Assembly: GCF_018688335.1 (NCBI RefSeq) | Contig: NZ_CP061316.1 | Location: 62,001 to 126,000 of the forward strand | Source: Polynucleobacter sp. AP-Jannik-300A-C4 | GTDB lineage: Bacteria; Pseudomonadota; Gammaproteobacteria; Burkholderiales; Burkholderiaceae | Length of the DNA stretch: 64,000 bases | Direction of reading: 5' to 3' | Part shown: positions 50,632 to 59,026 of the stretch, one piece after another | How positions within the stretch are numbered: the stretch's first letter is position 1 | Layout: every line of letters starts with the position of its first letter | Notes under the pieces: generated by a model | Database searches by the model: none | The model's input: the letters and a program-made list of their open reading frames with translations, nothing else | What the model was told of the DNA's origin: nothing | Made by a program: the position numbers and the translations under genes

Positions 50632-51234
50632 ATGAGTGACAAGCCCTGTATGGACAAGGATCGCCGCAATTGGTTGATCGCTACTTCAGCGGTTGGCGGC
50701 GTTGGTGCAGCCGCAGCCCTTTACCCTTTTGTGGATAGTTTTGAGCCTTCTGAGCGTGCTAAGGCTGCTGGAGCAGCTGTTGAAATTGATATTGCCGGCA
50801 TGCAGCCTGATGAAATGCGCATGGTTGAGTGGCGCGGTAAGCCGGTTTGGGTGGTGCGTCGCACACCTGAGCAGGTTGCTGAGCTCTCAAAGATTGACTC
50901 TGAGCTCGCAGACCCGGATTCTTTAAGGGATCCAGCCCAATTTACACCTCCATACGCCCAGAACCAATGGCGCTCAATTAAGCCTGAATACCTGGTTGTA
51001 GTCGGCATTTGCACACATTTGGGTTGCTCTCCTACGGCAAAGTTTGAGTCTGGTCCACAGCCATCATTGCCAAATACCTGGCCGGGCGGCTTCCTTTGCC
51101 CATGCCATGGATCTACCTTTGATATGGCAGGCCGCGTATTTAAGAACAAACCAGCCCCAGACAATATGGAAGTGCCGCCACATATGTATTTGAGCGACAC
51201 CAAGATTCTGGTTGGCGAAGATAAGAAGGCCTAA
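50632..51234 (+). CDS. petA: Ubiquinol-cytochrome c reductase Rieske iron-sulfur subunit
   Basis: 200 residues. The N-terminus KDRRNWLIATSAVGGVGAAA is a twin-arginine-type uncleaved membrane anchor, consistent with export by TatABC. The 2Fe-2S ligands are Cys127 and His129 (CTHLGC) and Cys156 and His159 (CPCHGS), with the Cys132-Cys158 disulfide pair. It takes electrons from ubiquinol in the bc1 complex. AGAGGAATTT precedes the ATG. First gene of petABC. Confidence 0.97.
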   Translation: MSDKPCMDKDRRNWLIATSAVGGVGAAAALYPFVDSFEPSERAKAAGAAVEIDIAGMQPDEMRMVEWRGKPVWVVRRTPEQVAELSKIDSELADPDSLRDPAQFTPPYAQNQWRSIKPEYLVVVGICTHLGCSPTAKFESGPQPSLPNTWPGGFLCPCHGSTFDMAGRVFKNKPAPDNMEVPPHMYLSDTKILVGEDKKA

Positions 51235-51244
51235 GGAGAGATAA

Positions 51245-52645
51245 ATGGCATTTCACGAAAAAGAAGTCCCGGCGGACGCATCTTCAGCCCAGAAGTTAAT
51301 GGCATGGGTTGACTCACGCCTGCCTGTTACAGACGCTTTTAAACGTCACATGAGCGAGTATTACGCCCCTAAAAACCTAAATTTCTTCTATATTTTTGGT
51401 GCGCTTGCTATCGTTGTTCTAGCAATTCAGATCATTACCGGCATTTTCTTGGTAATGAACTACAAGCCAGATGCAGCTAAAGCATTTGAATCAGTTGAAT
51501 ACATCATGCGCGAAGTACCGTGGGGCTGGTTGATTCGCTATATGCATTCCACTGGCGCATCAATGTTCTTTGTAGTTGTTTATATGCACATGTTCCGTGG
51601 CCTGATCTACGGTTCTTATCGCAAACCACGCGAGTTGATTTGGATTTTCGGTTGCGCGATCTTCTTGTGCTTGATGGGTGAGGCATTCTTCGGTTACTTG
51701 CTCCCATGGGGTCAAATGTCCTACTGGGGCGCCCAAGTGATTGTGAACTTGTTCTCCGCCATTCCATTAATTGGCCCAGACCTATCGTTGTGGTTGCGTG
51801 GTGATTACGTGGTTGGTGATGCCACATTGAATCGCTTTTTTGCATTCCACGTGATTGCCATTCCGCTGGTATTGATTGGACTAGTTGCAGCCCACATTCT
51901 TGCCTTACATGAAGTGGGCTCAAATAATCCAGATGGTATTGAAATCAAAGATAATCTTGATGTTAACGGCCATCCGGTTGACGGAATTCCTTTCCATCCT
52001 TACTACAGCGTTCATGACGTAATGTATTTGGGCGGTTTCCTGATGGTATTTGCTTGCATCGTGTTCTTTGCACCAGAGATGGGCGGTTACTTTCTCGAGG
52101 CGAATAACTTTATTCCTGCAAATCCATTTGAGACACCAACGCATATTGCACCGGTCTGGTACTTCACACCGTTCTACTCTATGCTGCGTGCAACAACAAC
52201 TAACTTCCTATTGCCGCTGTGGATTTTCTTGGCAGTGATTTTGGGAATGTTTGCGCTCAAGTCGAACAACATCAAAGTTAAGGGCGCATGTGCAGCAATT
52301 GCACTCGTTTTGGCTGCAGGCTTCTATGCATTTGATGCAAAGTTCTGGGGTGTTGTAATCATGGGCGGTTCAGTTGTGATTATGTTCTTCCTGCCTTGGT
52401 TAGATCATTCACCAGTGAAGTCCATTCGCTATCGCCCACAATTCCATAAGTACATCTACGGTGTATTTATTGTGAGCTTTGTAATTTTGGGTTACTTAGG
52501 TATCGAGCCACCATCACCTGTATATGAAAAGATTTCTCAGATTTGTACTATTTACTATCTGGGCTTCTTCTTAGCAATGCCGTTCTGGAGCAAGCTTGGT
52601 ACATTTAAGCCAGTTCCAACTCGCGTTACTTTTAAGTCCCATTAA
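51245..52645 (+). CDS. petB: Ubiquinol-cytochrome c reductase cytochrome b subunit
   Basis: 466 residues with eight or more membrane helices. Haem-ligand His pairs lie in LIRYMHSTGASMFFVVVYMH and FFAFHVIAIPLVLIGLVAAH. The PEWY-type quinol-site motif appears as APVWYFTPFYSMLRA, in which the Glu of the consensus is replaced, as often in betaproteobacteria. It carries the two b haems and the quinone sites. It starts 10 bp after petA. Confidence 0.98.
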   Translation: MAFHEKEVPADASSAQKLMAWVDSRLPVTDAFKRHMSEYYAPKNLNFFYIFGALAIVVLAIQIITGIFLVMNYKPDAAKAFESVEYIMREVPWGWLIRYMHSTGASMFFVVVYMHMFRGLIYGSYRKPRELIWIFGCAIFLCLMGEAFFGYLLPWGQMSYWGAQVIVNLFSAIPLIGPDLSLWLRGDYVVGDATLNRFFAFHVIAIPLVLIGLVAAHILALHEVGSNNPDGIEIKDNLDVNGHPVDGIPFHPYYSVHDVMYLGGFLMVFACIVFFAPEMGGYFLEANNFIPANPFETPTHIAPVWYFTPFYSMLRATTTNFLLPLWIFLAVILGMFALKSNNIKVKGACAAIALVLAAGFYAFDAKFWGVVIMGGSVVIMFFLPWLDHSPVKSIRYRPQFHKYIYGVFIVSFVILGYLGIEPPSPVYEKISQICTIYYLGFFLAMPFWSKLGTFKPVPTRVTFKSH

Positions 52646-52686
52646 TTTAAGCCTGTGATATCAGTAAAGAGAAATTAGGAACTAGT

Positions 52687-53460
52687 ATGAAACGAATTCT
52701 GCAAACTTTGATGGGTATTTGCCAAGCAGCGTTTTTGGTTGCTGCACTGGGTTTTGGTGTAGCCGCTAATGCCAGTGAAGGCGGCTTTCCGCTGGACGCG
52801 GCGCCGAATCGCGTAAGCAACAATGCATCATTGCAAAATGGTGCCAAGATATTTGTGAACTATTGCTTGAACTGCCATGCAGCCTCAAGTATGCGTTACA
52901 ACCGCTTGCGTGATATTGGCTTAACCGATCAGCAAATCAAGGACAACTTGATTTTGAATGACGCTAAAGTTGGCGATCTGATGACGATCTCCATGACGCC
53001 GAAAGAGGGTAAAGCATTCTTTGGTAAGACTCCGCCCGACCTATCGGTAGAAGCTCGTGCACGTGGTACAGATTGGCTCTACACCTATTTCCGCACTTTC
53101 TACAAGGATGACACCACTCAGACCGGCTGGAATAATTTGGTTTACCCGAACGTAGGGATGCCTCATGTCTTATGGGAGCTACAAGGTGAGCGCGCAGCCA
53201 AGTTTGAAGAGCGCCCAGATCCACACGATGCAAGCCGTGTAGAGAAAAAGTTTATTGGATTTGAGCAGTTAACTCCGGGCACTATGAAGCCGCAAGAGTA
53301 TGACGACAATATTGCTGATTTGGTTGGGTTCATGTCTTGGATGGCTGAGCCAGTTCAGCTTGAGCGTAAGCGTCTAGGAGTTGTTGTGTTGATCTTCTTG
53401 GCGATCTTTACTCTATTGGCATGGCGTTTGAATAAGGCTTATTGGAAAGATATTCATTAA
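52687..53460 (+). CDS. petC: Ubiquinol-cytochrome c reductase cytochrome c1 subunit
   Basis: 257 residues. Signal peptide (GICQAAFLVAALGFGVAANA), haem motif C60-LN-C63-H64, the region DLSVEARARGTDWLYTYFRT typical of c1, and a C-terminal membrane anchor (RLGVVVLIFLAIFTLLAWRL). It passes electrons from the Rieske centre to soluble or membrane cytochrome c, plausibly cytochrome c4 (13005). Haem attachment needs a maturation system that is not in this window. Confidence 0.97.
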   Translation: MKRILQTLMGICQAAFLVAALGFGVAANASEGGFPLDAAPNRVSNNASLQNGAKIFVNYCLNCHAASSMRYNRLRDIGLTDQQIKDNLILNDAKVGDLMTISMTPKEGKAFFGKTPPDLSVEARARGTDWLYTYFRTFYKDDTTQTGWNNLVYPNVGMPHVLWELQGERAAKFEERPDPHDASRVEKKFIGFEQLTPGTMKPQEYDDNIADLVGFMSWMAEPVQLERKRLGVVVLIFLAIFTLLAWRLNKAYWKDIH

Positions 53461-53538
53461 TTCAATGGCTTAGGTATTTAAAGTCGCAGTTGTATGTGCG
53501 TTTGTTGTATTGAAGTAGATATTTAAGGAAATAAATTT

Positions 53539-54150
53539 ATGATGGTGTTGTATTCGGGTACTAATTGCCCATTCTCGCAACGCTGCCGTTTGGTGCTTTT
53601 TGAAAAAGGCATGGATTTTGAGATTCGTGATGTCGACTTGTTTAACAAGCCAGAAGACATTTCGGTCATGAACCCTTATGGCCAGGTTCCAATCTTGGTC
53701 GAGCGTGACTTAATTTTGTATGAGTCAAACATCATTAATGAATATATTGATGAGCGTTTCCCGCATCCACAATTAATGCCGCCTGATCCAGTTGCTCGCG
53801 CACGTGCACGCCTCTTCCTCTTCAATTTTGAGAAAGAATTGTTTGTGCATGTTGCAGCTTTGGAAAATGAAAAAGGTAAAGCTGCAGAGAAGGTTCATGA
53901 AAAAGCGCGTTTAGCTATTCGTGACCGTTTGACCCAGTTAGCCCCAATTTTCGTAAAGAACAAGTACATGCTTGGCGAGGAATTTTCCATGCTTGATGTT
54001 GCTATTGCACCCTTGTTGTGGCGTCTAGAACACTATGGCATTGATCTATCTCGAAATGCAGCCGCTTTGTTGAAATACGCCGAGCGTATTTTCAGCAGAC
54101 CTGCTTATATCGAGGCATTAACTCCTTCAGAAAAGGTAATGCGTCGCTAA
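53539..54150 (+). CDS. sspA: Stringent starvation protein A (GST-fold)
   Basis: 203 residues with a glutathione-S-transferase-like fold: N-terminal thioredoxin-like part (LYSGTNCPFSQRCRLVLFEK, PYGQVPILVERDLILYESN) and a helical C-terminal part. SspA binds RNA polymerase and alters transcription under starvation. It is followed by sspB 31 bp away, the usual pair after petABC in betaproteobacteria. Confidence 0.96.
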   Translation: MMVLYSGTNCPFSQRCRLVLFEKGMDFEIRDVDLFNKPEDISVMNPYGQVPILVERDLILYESNIINEYIDERFPHPQLMPPDPVARARARLFLFNFEKELFVHVAALENEKGKAAEKVHEKARLAIRDRLTQLAPIFVKNKYMLGEEFSMLDVAIAPLLWRLEHYGIDLSRNAAALLKYAERIFSRPAYIEALTPSEKVMRR

Positions 54151-54181
54151 GCGGCTCATTACCCATGCTGGCAAGATAAGC

Positions 54182-54583
54182 ATGTCAGAAATTCCAAGTA
54201 ATAAACCTTACCTAATCCGTGCGTTACACCAGTGGTGTGCGGATTTTGGTTTTACGCCCTTTATGGCGGTTTTTGTAGACTCCAGCGTTGAAGTCCCCAT
54301 GGAGTTTGTTAAGAACGATGAAATTGTTTTGAATCTCTCCCTTGAGGCTTGTCATCAGTTAAATTTAGATAATGATTGGATTAGTTTCCAGGCAAGGTTT
54401 GGTGGAATACCGAGAAAAATTATGGTCCCCGTAAGCCATGTCTTAGCAATCTATGCTCGGGAAAATGGCCAGGGCATGTCTTTCCCCTTTGACGCTAGTA
54501 AGTCTAATAAGCCTATAGAGGCCGGGCCGGCCCGCTCTGAAAAGACAAGACCCAACGGGCCTAGCTTAACGATTGTGAAATAG
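54182..54583 (+). CDS. sspB: ClpXP protease adaptor SspB
   Basis: 133 residues. The substrate-binding fold has YLIRALHQWCADFGFTPF at the start and ARFGGIPRKIMVPVSHVLAI near residue 65. A flexible Pro/Lys linker leads to the ClpX-binding tail GPSLTIVK. It delivers ssrA-tagged proteins to ClpXP. The tRNA-Thr gene follows 17 bp later. Confidence 0.95.
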   Translation: MSEIPSNKPYLIRALHQWCADFGFTPFMAVFVDSSVEVPMEFVKNDEIVLNLSLEACHQLNLDNDWISFQARFGGIPRKIMVPVSHVLAIYARENGQGMSFPFDASKSNKPIEAGPARSEKTRPNGPSLTIVK

Positions 54584-54585
54584 GT

Positions 54586-54591
54586 TAAAAT
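54586..54591 (+). promoter_or_regulatory. Candidate -10 box of tRNA-Thr
   Basis: TAAAAT lies 3 bp beyond the sspB stop and 9 bp before the mature tRNA start. TAGCTT at 54562-54567 (18-bp spacing) is a weak -35. A dedicated tRNA promoter here is plausible but not certain. Confidence 0.35.
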
Positions 54592-54600
54592 ATTCCTGTT

Positions 54601-54676
54601 GCCCCTTTAGCTCATCTGGTAGAGCAACTGATTTGTAATCAGTAGGTGGTCTGTTCGAGTCGGACAAGGGGCACCA
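54601..54676 (+). tRNA. tRNA-Thr, anticodon TGT
   Basis: 76 nt including an encoded CCA. Acceptor GCCCCTT pairs with AAGGGGC. D arm GCTC/GAGC, anticodon stem ACTGA/TCAGT around the loop TTTGTAA (anticodon TGT, threonine ACA), and T arm GTCTG/CGGAC around TTCGAGT, with one T-G wobble. The discriminator base is A. Confidence 0.97.
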
Positions 54677-54753
54677 CTTAATTTCCAACGCATCCTTTCC
54701 TAGGCTACTCCAAATAACTCAAGAGTACAGTCCAGATTTTAGGGATATAAGTT

Positions 54754-55434
54754 CTGAATAACACAATATCTATCGTTGTTGGTTTCGATCAGCGTGAAGC
54801 GGTGGCTTACCATGTGTTTTGTCAAAGCGTAATAGATAACGCCTCTAACCCAGTCCAGTTTCTACCTTTGGCCGAGAACACTCTTGCAGGCTATAAGGAG
54901 GTTCACACTGATGGAAGTAATAAATTCATCTACTCTCGATTTTTAACCCCATTTTTAATGAATTATTCAGGCTGGGCAATTTTTGCTGACGGAGATATGG
55001 TTTGTCAGGCCGATATTTCCGAATTGTGGGCGCTAAGGGATGAGTCAATGGCAGTTCAGGTAATAAAGCATGACTATCAAACAAAAACTAAAAAAAAGTA
55101 TCTTGGAAATAAAAACGAAAACTACCCAAGAAAAAATTGGTCTAGCTTAATACTGTGGAATTGCGCACATCCAGAGAATAAAGCCTTAACCCCTCAATTT
55201 ATTCAAGAGCAGCCAGGTTCTTATCTGCATAGATTTTCATGGTTAAGTGATGATTTGATCGGTGCTTTGCCCATTGAATGGAATTGGCTGGCAATTGAGT
55301 ATCCAAACAATCCTCAGGCAAAGCTAATTCATTACACTCTTGGAACACCATGCTTTAAGGATTATGTCAATGCATCAATGTCAGACCACTGGGGTAAGGT
55401 CTATGACAGAAGTAAGGAAGGGTTTGATTGCTAA
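54754..55434 (+). CDS. Putative glycosyltransferase (GT8-like), probable CTG start
   Basis: 226 residues if it begins at CTG 54754, or 210 from the GTG at 54802. The longer form is preferred because the extra residues (ISIVVGFDQREAVAYHVF) form the first strand and helix expected of a GT-A fold, and AGGGA lies 8 bp before the CTG. No ATG, GTG or TTG is in frame between the upstream stop (54748-54750) and 54802. The metal-binding DxD motif is WAIFADGDMVCQADI, followed by SSLILWNCAHPENKAL. Donor and acceptor are unknown. The next gene, a methyltransferase, abuts its stop; the pair probably modifies a surface glycan. Confidence 0.75.
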   Translation: MNNTISIVVGFDQREAVAYHVFCQSVIDNASNPVQFLPLAENTLAGYKEVHTDGSNKFIYSRFLTPFLMNYSGWAIFADGDMVCQADISELWALRDESMAVQVIKHDYQTKTKKKYLGNKNENYPRKNWSSLILWNCAHPENKALTPQFIQEQPGSYLHRFSWLSDDLIGALPIEWNWLAIEYPNNPQAKLIHYTLGTPCFKDYVNASMSDHWGKVYDRSKEGFDC

Positions 55435-55992
55435 ATGAGTAGATTAACAATCTCCGATGAATATTTAGTGCAGCAGCAGATACTTCATCAAAATCCTAAT
55501 TACGGAGTTGCATCCCTTTCATTTGCCCCAATAGTGGCTGACTTCATTCGTCAGACTGGTGTGCGAACGGTTTCTGATTATGGTGCTGGCAAGAAAAATT
55601 TATTGGTAGGGTTAAAAAATACTGGAATTGATGCTATTGAATATTATCCTTATGATCCTGCATTTGAGGAATACGGAGAGCCACGTAGTGCAGACTTGGT
55701 TTGCTGTATTGATGTTTTAGAGCATATCGAGCCAGAGAGGCTGGAGGAAGTTCTTTTGGAGTTATCCAAAATAACTCTGAATTTCGGATTTTTCTCTATA
55801 CATATGGGTCCGGCCGCAAAAATATTATCCGATGGTCGTAATGCTCATTTGATCCAAGAGCCAAGCTCATGGTGGCTCCCAAGATTGACAAAGTATTTTG
55901 AAATCTTACATTTGCAATCCCATCAAATGATGGGTGATGGAATTTGGATTGTTGTACGACCCAAAAAGATACCTAGCTCGCTAGGTGGCTAG
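55435..55992 (+). CDS. Class-I SAM-dependent methyltransferase (putative)
   Basis: 185 residues. Motif I is VSDYGAGKK (residues 46-54), the acidic post-I region is YYPYDPAF, and the motif CIDVLEHIEP at 91-100 is typical of small SAM methyltransferases. Substrate unknown. The ATG immediately follows the glycosyltransferase TAA (TAAATG), so the two are coupled. Its 3' end overlaps the convergent MFS gene by 12 bp. The codon use is AT-rich, like that of its partner. Confidence 0.8.
   Translation: MSRLTISDEYLVQQQILHQNPNYGVASLSFAPIVADFIRQTGVRTVSDYGAGKKNLLVGLKNTGIDAIEYYPYDPAFEEYGEPRSADLVCCIDVLEHIEPERLEEVLLELSKITLNFGFFSIHMGPAAKILSDGRNAHLIQEPSSWWLPRLTKYFEILHLQSHQMMGDGIWIVVRPKKIPSSLGG
55971..55986. 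terminator. Palindrome across the convergent ends of the methyltransferase and MFS genes
   Basis: ACCTAGC and GCTAGGT (7-bp arms) are separated by TC, lying within the coding ends of both genes. On the plus strand ATTAATTTTTC follows a little later. It may act as a compact two-way terminator; the loop is very small, so this is tentative. Confidence 0.35.
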
Positions 55993-57336
55993 ATTAATTT
56001 TTCTAGTCTCTGGCAAATAGAGAGTGGCTACCACGGCGCCACTTGCCAAGAAAATAGTCGGATACCATAATCCTGCAACATTACTTGCCCAGTATTGATT
56101 GAGCCAGGTGACGATTAAAGGAAGCAGGCCTCCAATCCATCCTGCGGCCAGATTATGAGGAAGCGTAGCAGCACTATTTCTCGTTTTTGCGGGGAAGAGC
56201 TCTGCAAGTAATGCTGTTTGAGGGCCAACAACTAGCGCCAGAATTCCAGACAAGCCAATAAGAATCATAGCTATTAATAATGTTGAGTTGCCATCTCTTT
56301 GAAGGAGATGAAATGCTGGCAATATCAATATAGCTCCTAAAGCTAAACCAGTGACAATCACAGGCTTTCTGCCAATTTTGTCTGAGATCCATCCGGAGAA
56401 TATTGTGAGAGGAAGTAGAGCAACTGTTGCATACACACTCAATTGATCTACTAATTGAGGTGCAAGCTTGACCGAAGTTTTGAGAAAAATCGAGGTATAA
56501 ACCTGGACGCAAAAAAATAAGACTGCACCACCAGCAGAAATGCAAAAGAAGAGCAGGAACATTCTTTTTCTGGTTTCGGGGTCTTTGAAGTTGTCTCGAT
56601 GAGGGCTCTTTGATTGAGTATCTGTTTGGCTTAGCTTTAAATAAATCGGCGTTTCCTCTAAAGCCATGCGAGCTTTAAATGCAATCAATAAAAGAATGAG
56701 TGAAATCCAAAATGGAACTCGCCAGCCCCAAGATAGAAATTCTTCTGGAGTAAGGTAGCTTTGAAGTAGGGCAATTTGTAATGTAGATACTAAGATCCCT
56801 AGTGGCCCCATGAGCTGCAGGAAGCTAGTCTTAAAGCCGCGATTGGAGTCACCAGCATGCTCAGTGAGATATACTGCGCTACCGCCAATCTCACCACCTG
56901 CTGAGAGGCCCTGAAGCAATCTTAGGCCTACAAGCATGATGGGTGCCCAGACTCCAGCCTGGGCATAGGTCGGTAAAAATCCTACGCATACGGTGGCAAT
57001 TCCCATGAGGGTGATGGTGATCATAAAGACAGGGCGCCTGCCAATTCGATCGCCGATACTGCCAAAAATTGCTGCCCCTATAGGCCTGACTACCATCCCA
57101 ACTCCGAAGGTTGCTAGGCTAGCCAAAAGCGCTGTGCTGGGATCGCTAGAGGGAAAGAATAGGGGGGCAAATACAACTGCAAGAGTTGCAAAGGTCAAAA
57201 AGTCATACCACTCTAGAAATGTTCCAAAGCAGGCGGCAATGGCTACTTTTCTATAGGAATGCGATGAGGCTTTAGAGTCTAATGCGGTAGCAGCCAATTT
57301 TATTCTGCGTTTATTCTGAATCTGTAGATGATTCAA
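55981..57336 (-). CDS. MFS transporter, metabolite:H+ symporter type
   Basis: 451 residues from a TTG at 57336; another TTG at 57297 is possible and no ATG precedes the first membrane helix. Twelve membrane segments. The motifs FGTFLEWYDFLTFATLA near residue 38, FGSIGDRIGRRPVFM (loop 2-3) and GISAGGEIGGSAVYL-like LLQGLSAGGEIGGSAVYLTE identify the MHS family (ProP, KgtP, ShiA, citrate permeases). Substrate not predictable. The 5' end overlaps the rmuC stop by 26 bp. Confidence 0.88.
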   Translation of the reverse strand: MNHLQIQNKRRIKLAATALDSKASSHSYRKVAIAACFGTFLEWYDFLTFATLAVVFAPLFFPSSDPSTALLASLATFGVGMVVRPIGAAIFGSIGDRIGRRPVFMITITLMGIATVCVGFLPTYAQAGVWAPIMLVGLRLLQGLSAGGEIGGSAVYLTEHAGDSNRGFKTSFLQLMGPLGILVSTLQIALLQSYLTPEEFLSWGWRVPFWISLILLLIAFKARMALEETPIYLKLSQTDTQSKSPHRDNFKDPETRKRMFLLFFCISAGGAVLFFCVQVYTSIFLKTSVKLAPQLVDQLSVYATVALLPLTIFSGWISDKIGRKPVIVTGLALGAILILPAFHLLQRDGNSTLLIAMILIGLSGILALVVGPQTALLAELFPAKTRNSAATLPHNLAAGWIGGLLPLIVTWLNQYWASNVAGLWYPTIFLASGAVVATLYLPETRKINLAT

Positions 57337-58585
57337 TTAGGGGTGCGGAGATATTCTTACTGGGCTTAACTCCCAGTTCGCGTACCTTCTCGGCAGTCCG
57401 AATGAGATTACCTTTTCCTGACTTCAACTTATTAAAAGCATCGTGATAACTTGTTTGGGCTTGATCTAAACGCTGACCTAGTTTTTCAAGATCATCTACA
57501 AAGCCAACAAATTTATCGTAGAGCGTGCCACATTGCTTAGCAATTTCCAGTGCATTACGATTTTGTGAATCTTGACGCCATAGGTGCGCAACAGTCCTCA
57601 GGGTTGCCATCAAAGTACTTGGGCATACCAGCACAATATTTTTGGCTAAAGCTTCTTGATAGAGATTGGGTGCAGTCTTTAAGGCTAACAGAAAGGCTGG
57701 CTCAATCGGTACAAACATCAGCACAAAGTCTACCGAGCCAATGCCATATAAAGAACTGTAGTTCTTGCTCGAAAGCCCTTGAATATGTTGCCTTAGAGAC
57801 TGAATATGGGCAGCCAACTCTTGCTCTGAGATTGTTGGATCAGTTGCTTCAGCATGGCGTGAGTAGGCCGTAATAGAAACCTTGCTATCGACCACCAGGC
57901 TTCTGCCCTCGGGAAGTTTTACGACAACATCTGGCTGAAGACGTGAACCATCCATTTGAGTATGGCTATCTTGTACAAGGTATTCCTCACCCTTGCGAAG
58001 ACCTGAAGACTCTAGAATGGATTCGAGCACTAACTCACCCCAATTACCCTGTACCTTGGAGTCACCTTTTAGTGCTTGGGTGAGTGATCGGGTCTCATCT
58101 GACATACGCAGATTCAGATTGGCAAGACGTTCGATCTCGCTCTTGAGCGCAAAGCGCTCACGAGCTTCATTGCCGTAAGAGGTATTTACCTGCTCTTTAA
58201 ATTCTGAAAGCTTGGTTTGGAGTGGTTTCAGAAGAGCATCTAGATTGGCGACATTCTGCTCAGTGAAGCGCTTAGACTTATCTTCCAGAATTTCATTGGC
58301 TAAATTTTTGAACTGATGAGTCAAAGCCTCTTTAGCCTCATTGAGGGATTCAATTCTGCCAAGGCCTTGTTTTCGCTCTGAATCCAATTCAGCTTCTAGA
58401 CGAATTGCATTTTGTAAGGCTTGGTCTCTTTCAGTGCGCAAGCTGATAGTGAGTGCGGCTTCGGTCTGCGCTTGCTGTTCGCTTCGCTGAAGTGCGGATC
58501 TCAGATTAAGCGCATAAACCAAAAGGCCTGCGCATAAACCCAATGGCAGGCCAAACAGGAGAAGAGAGCTTAAGTCAAAAGTCAC
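57311..58585 (-). CDS. rmuC: DNA recombination protein RmuC
   Basis: 424 residues from a GTG start. One N-terminal membrane helix (LLLFGLPLGLCAGLLVYAL), a long coiled coil (about 30-190), then the RmuC nuclease-like domain with VQGNWGELVLESILESSGL, LQPDVVVKLPEGRSLVVDSK and FVLMFVPIEPAFLLAL. The PD-(D/E)XK-like signature suggests DNA cleavage; RmuC limits inversions at short inverted repeats in E. coli. It is 28 bp downstream of grxD. Confidence 0.93.
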   Translation of the reverse strand: MTFDLSSLLLFGLPLGLCAGLLVYALNLRSALQRSEQQAQTEAALTISLRTERDQALQNAIRLEAELDSERKQGLGRIESLNEAKEALTHQFKNLANEILEDKSKRFTEQNVANLDALLKPLQTKLSEFKEQVNTSYGNEARERFALKSEIERLANLNLRMSDETRSLTQALKGDSKVQGNWGELVLESILESSGLRKGEEYLVQDSHTQMDGSRLQPDVVVKLPEGRSLVVDSKVSITAYSRHAEATDPTISEQELAAHIQSLRQHIQGLSSKNYSSLYGIGSVDFVLMFVPIEPAFLLALKTAPNLYQEALAKNIVLVCPSTLMATLRTVAHLWRQDSQNRNALEIAKQCGTLYDKFVGFVDDLEKLGQRLDQAQTSYHDAFNKLKSGKGNLIRTAEKVRELGVKPSKNISAPLIESSTDSE

Positions 58586-58613
58586 AAATGCAGTCTATGC
58601 AATCAATAAAGTC

Positions 58614-58922
58614 TTAGCCTTGAACTAATTTTTGTAATTCACCGCTTTGAAACATCTCAGTCATGATGTCAGAGCCACCAATGAATTCACCATTGATGTA
58701 GAGCTGAGGAATAGTTGGCCAGTTGGCAAATTCTTTAATGCCTTGACGAATTTCTGCATCCTCCAATACGTTCACTGTATGCAATTTATCTACGCCACAA
58801 GTGCGCAAAATATTGACCGCATTTCCGGAGAAGCCACACTGAGGAAATTGGGCATTGCCCTTCATAAACAACACAACGGGATGACTGCTAACGATTTCTT
58901 GAATTCTTGCTTGGGTGTCCAT
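58614..58922 (-). CDS. grxD: Monothiol glutaredoxin (CGFS type)
   Basis: 102 residues. The active site is C29-GFS (QFPQCGFSG), with [20 protein letters not shown] and [19 protein letters not shown] contributing the glutathione pocket. Such Grx4 proteins carry 2Fe-2S clusters and partner with BolA-family proteins; an IbaG-like BolA gene lies at 34365. In line with prmC-prfA-hemA upstream, with a 104-bp gap. Confidence 0.96.
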   Translation of the reverse strand: MDTQARIQEIVSSHPVVLFMKGNAQFPQCGFSGNAVNILRTCGVDKLHTVNVLEDAEIRQGIKEFANWPTIPQLYINGEFIGGSDIMTEMFQSGELQKLVQG

Positions 58923-59026
58923 AATTTTCTTCCTGAATTGATGCTATAAAATGATTTAGAGTTGCAGCTAACAATGGGCTAATTTTAAGGCTATCTGTAG
59001 AAAAGGGTTAATTCCCTTGGTGGGTT

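Noticed and set aside
54601..55992. Integrated element with tRNA-Thr as attachment site
   Set aside because: No integrase gene and no second copy of the tRNA 3' end were found by eye downstream, so an attL/attR pair cannot be claimed.
59006..59021. AAGGG-TTAATT-CCCTT hairpin after prmC
   Set aside because: Only five base pairs with a short T-run; not a convincing terminator.
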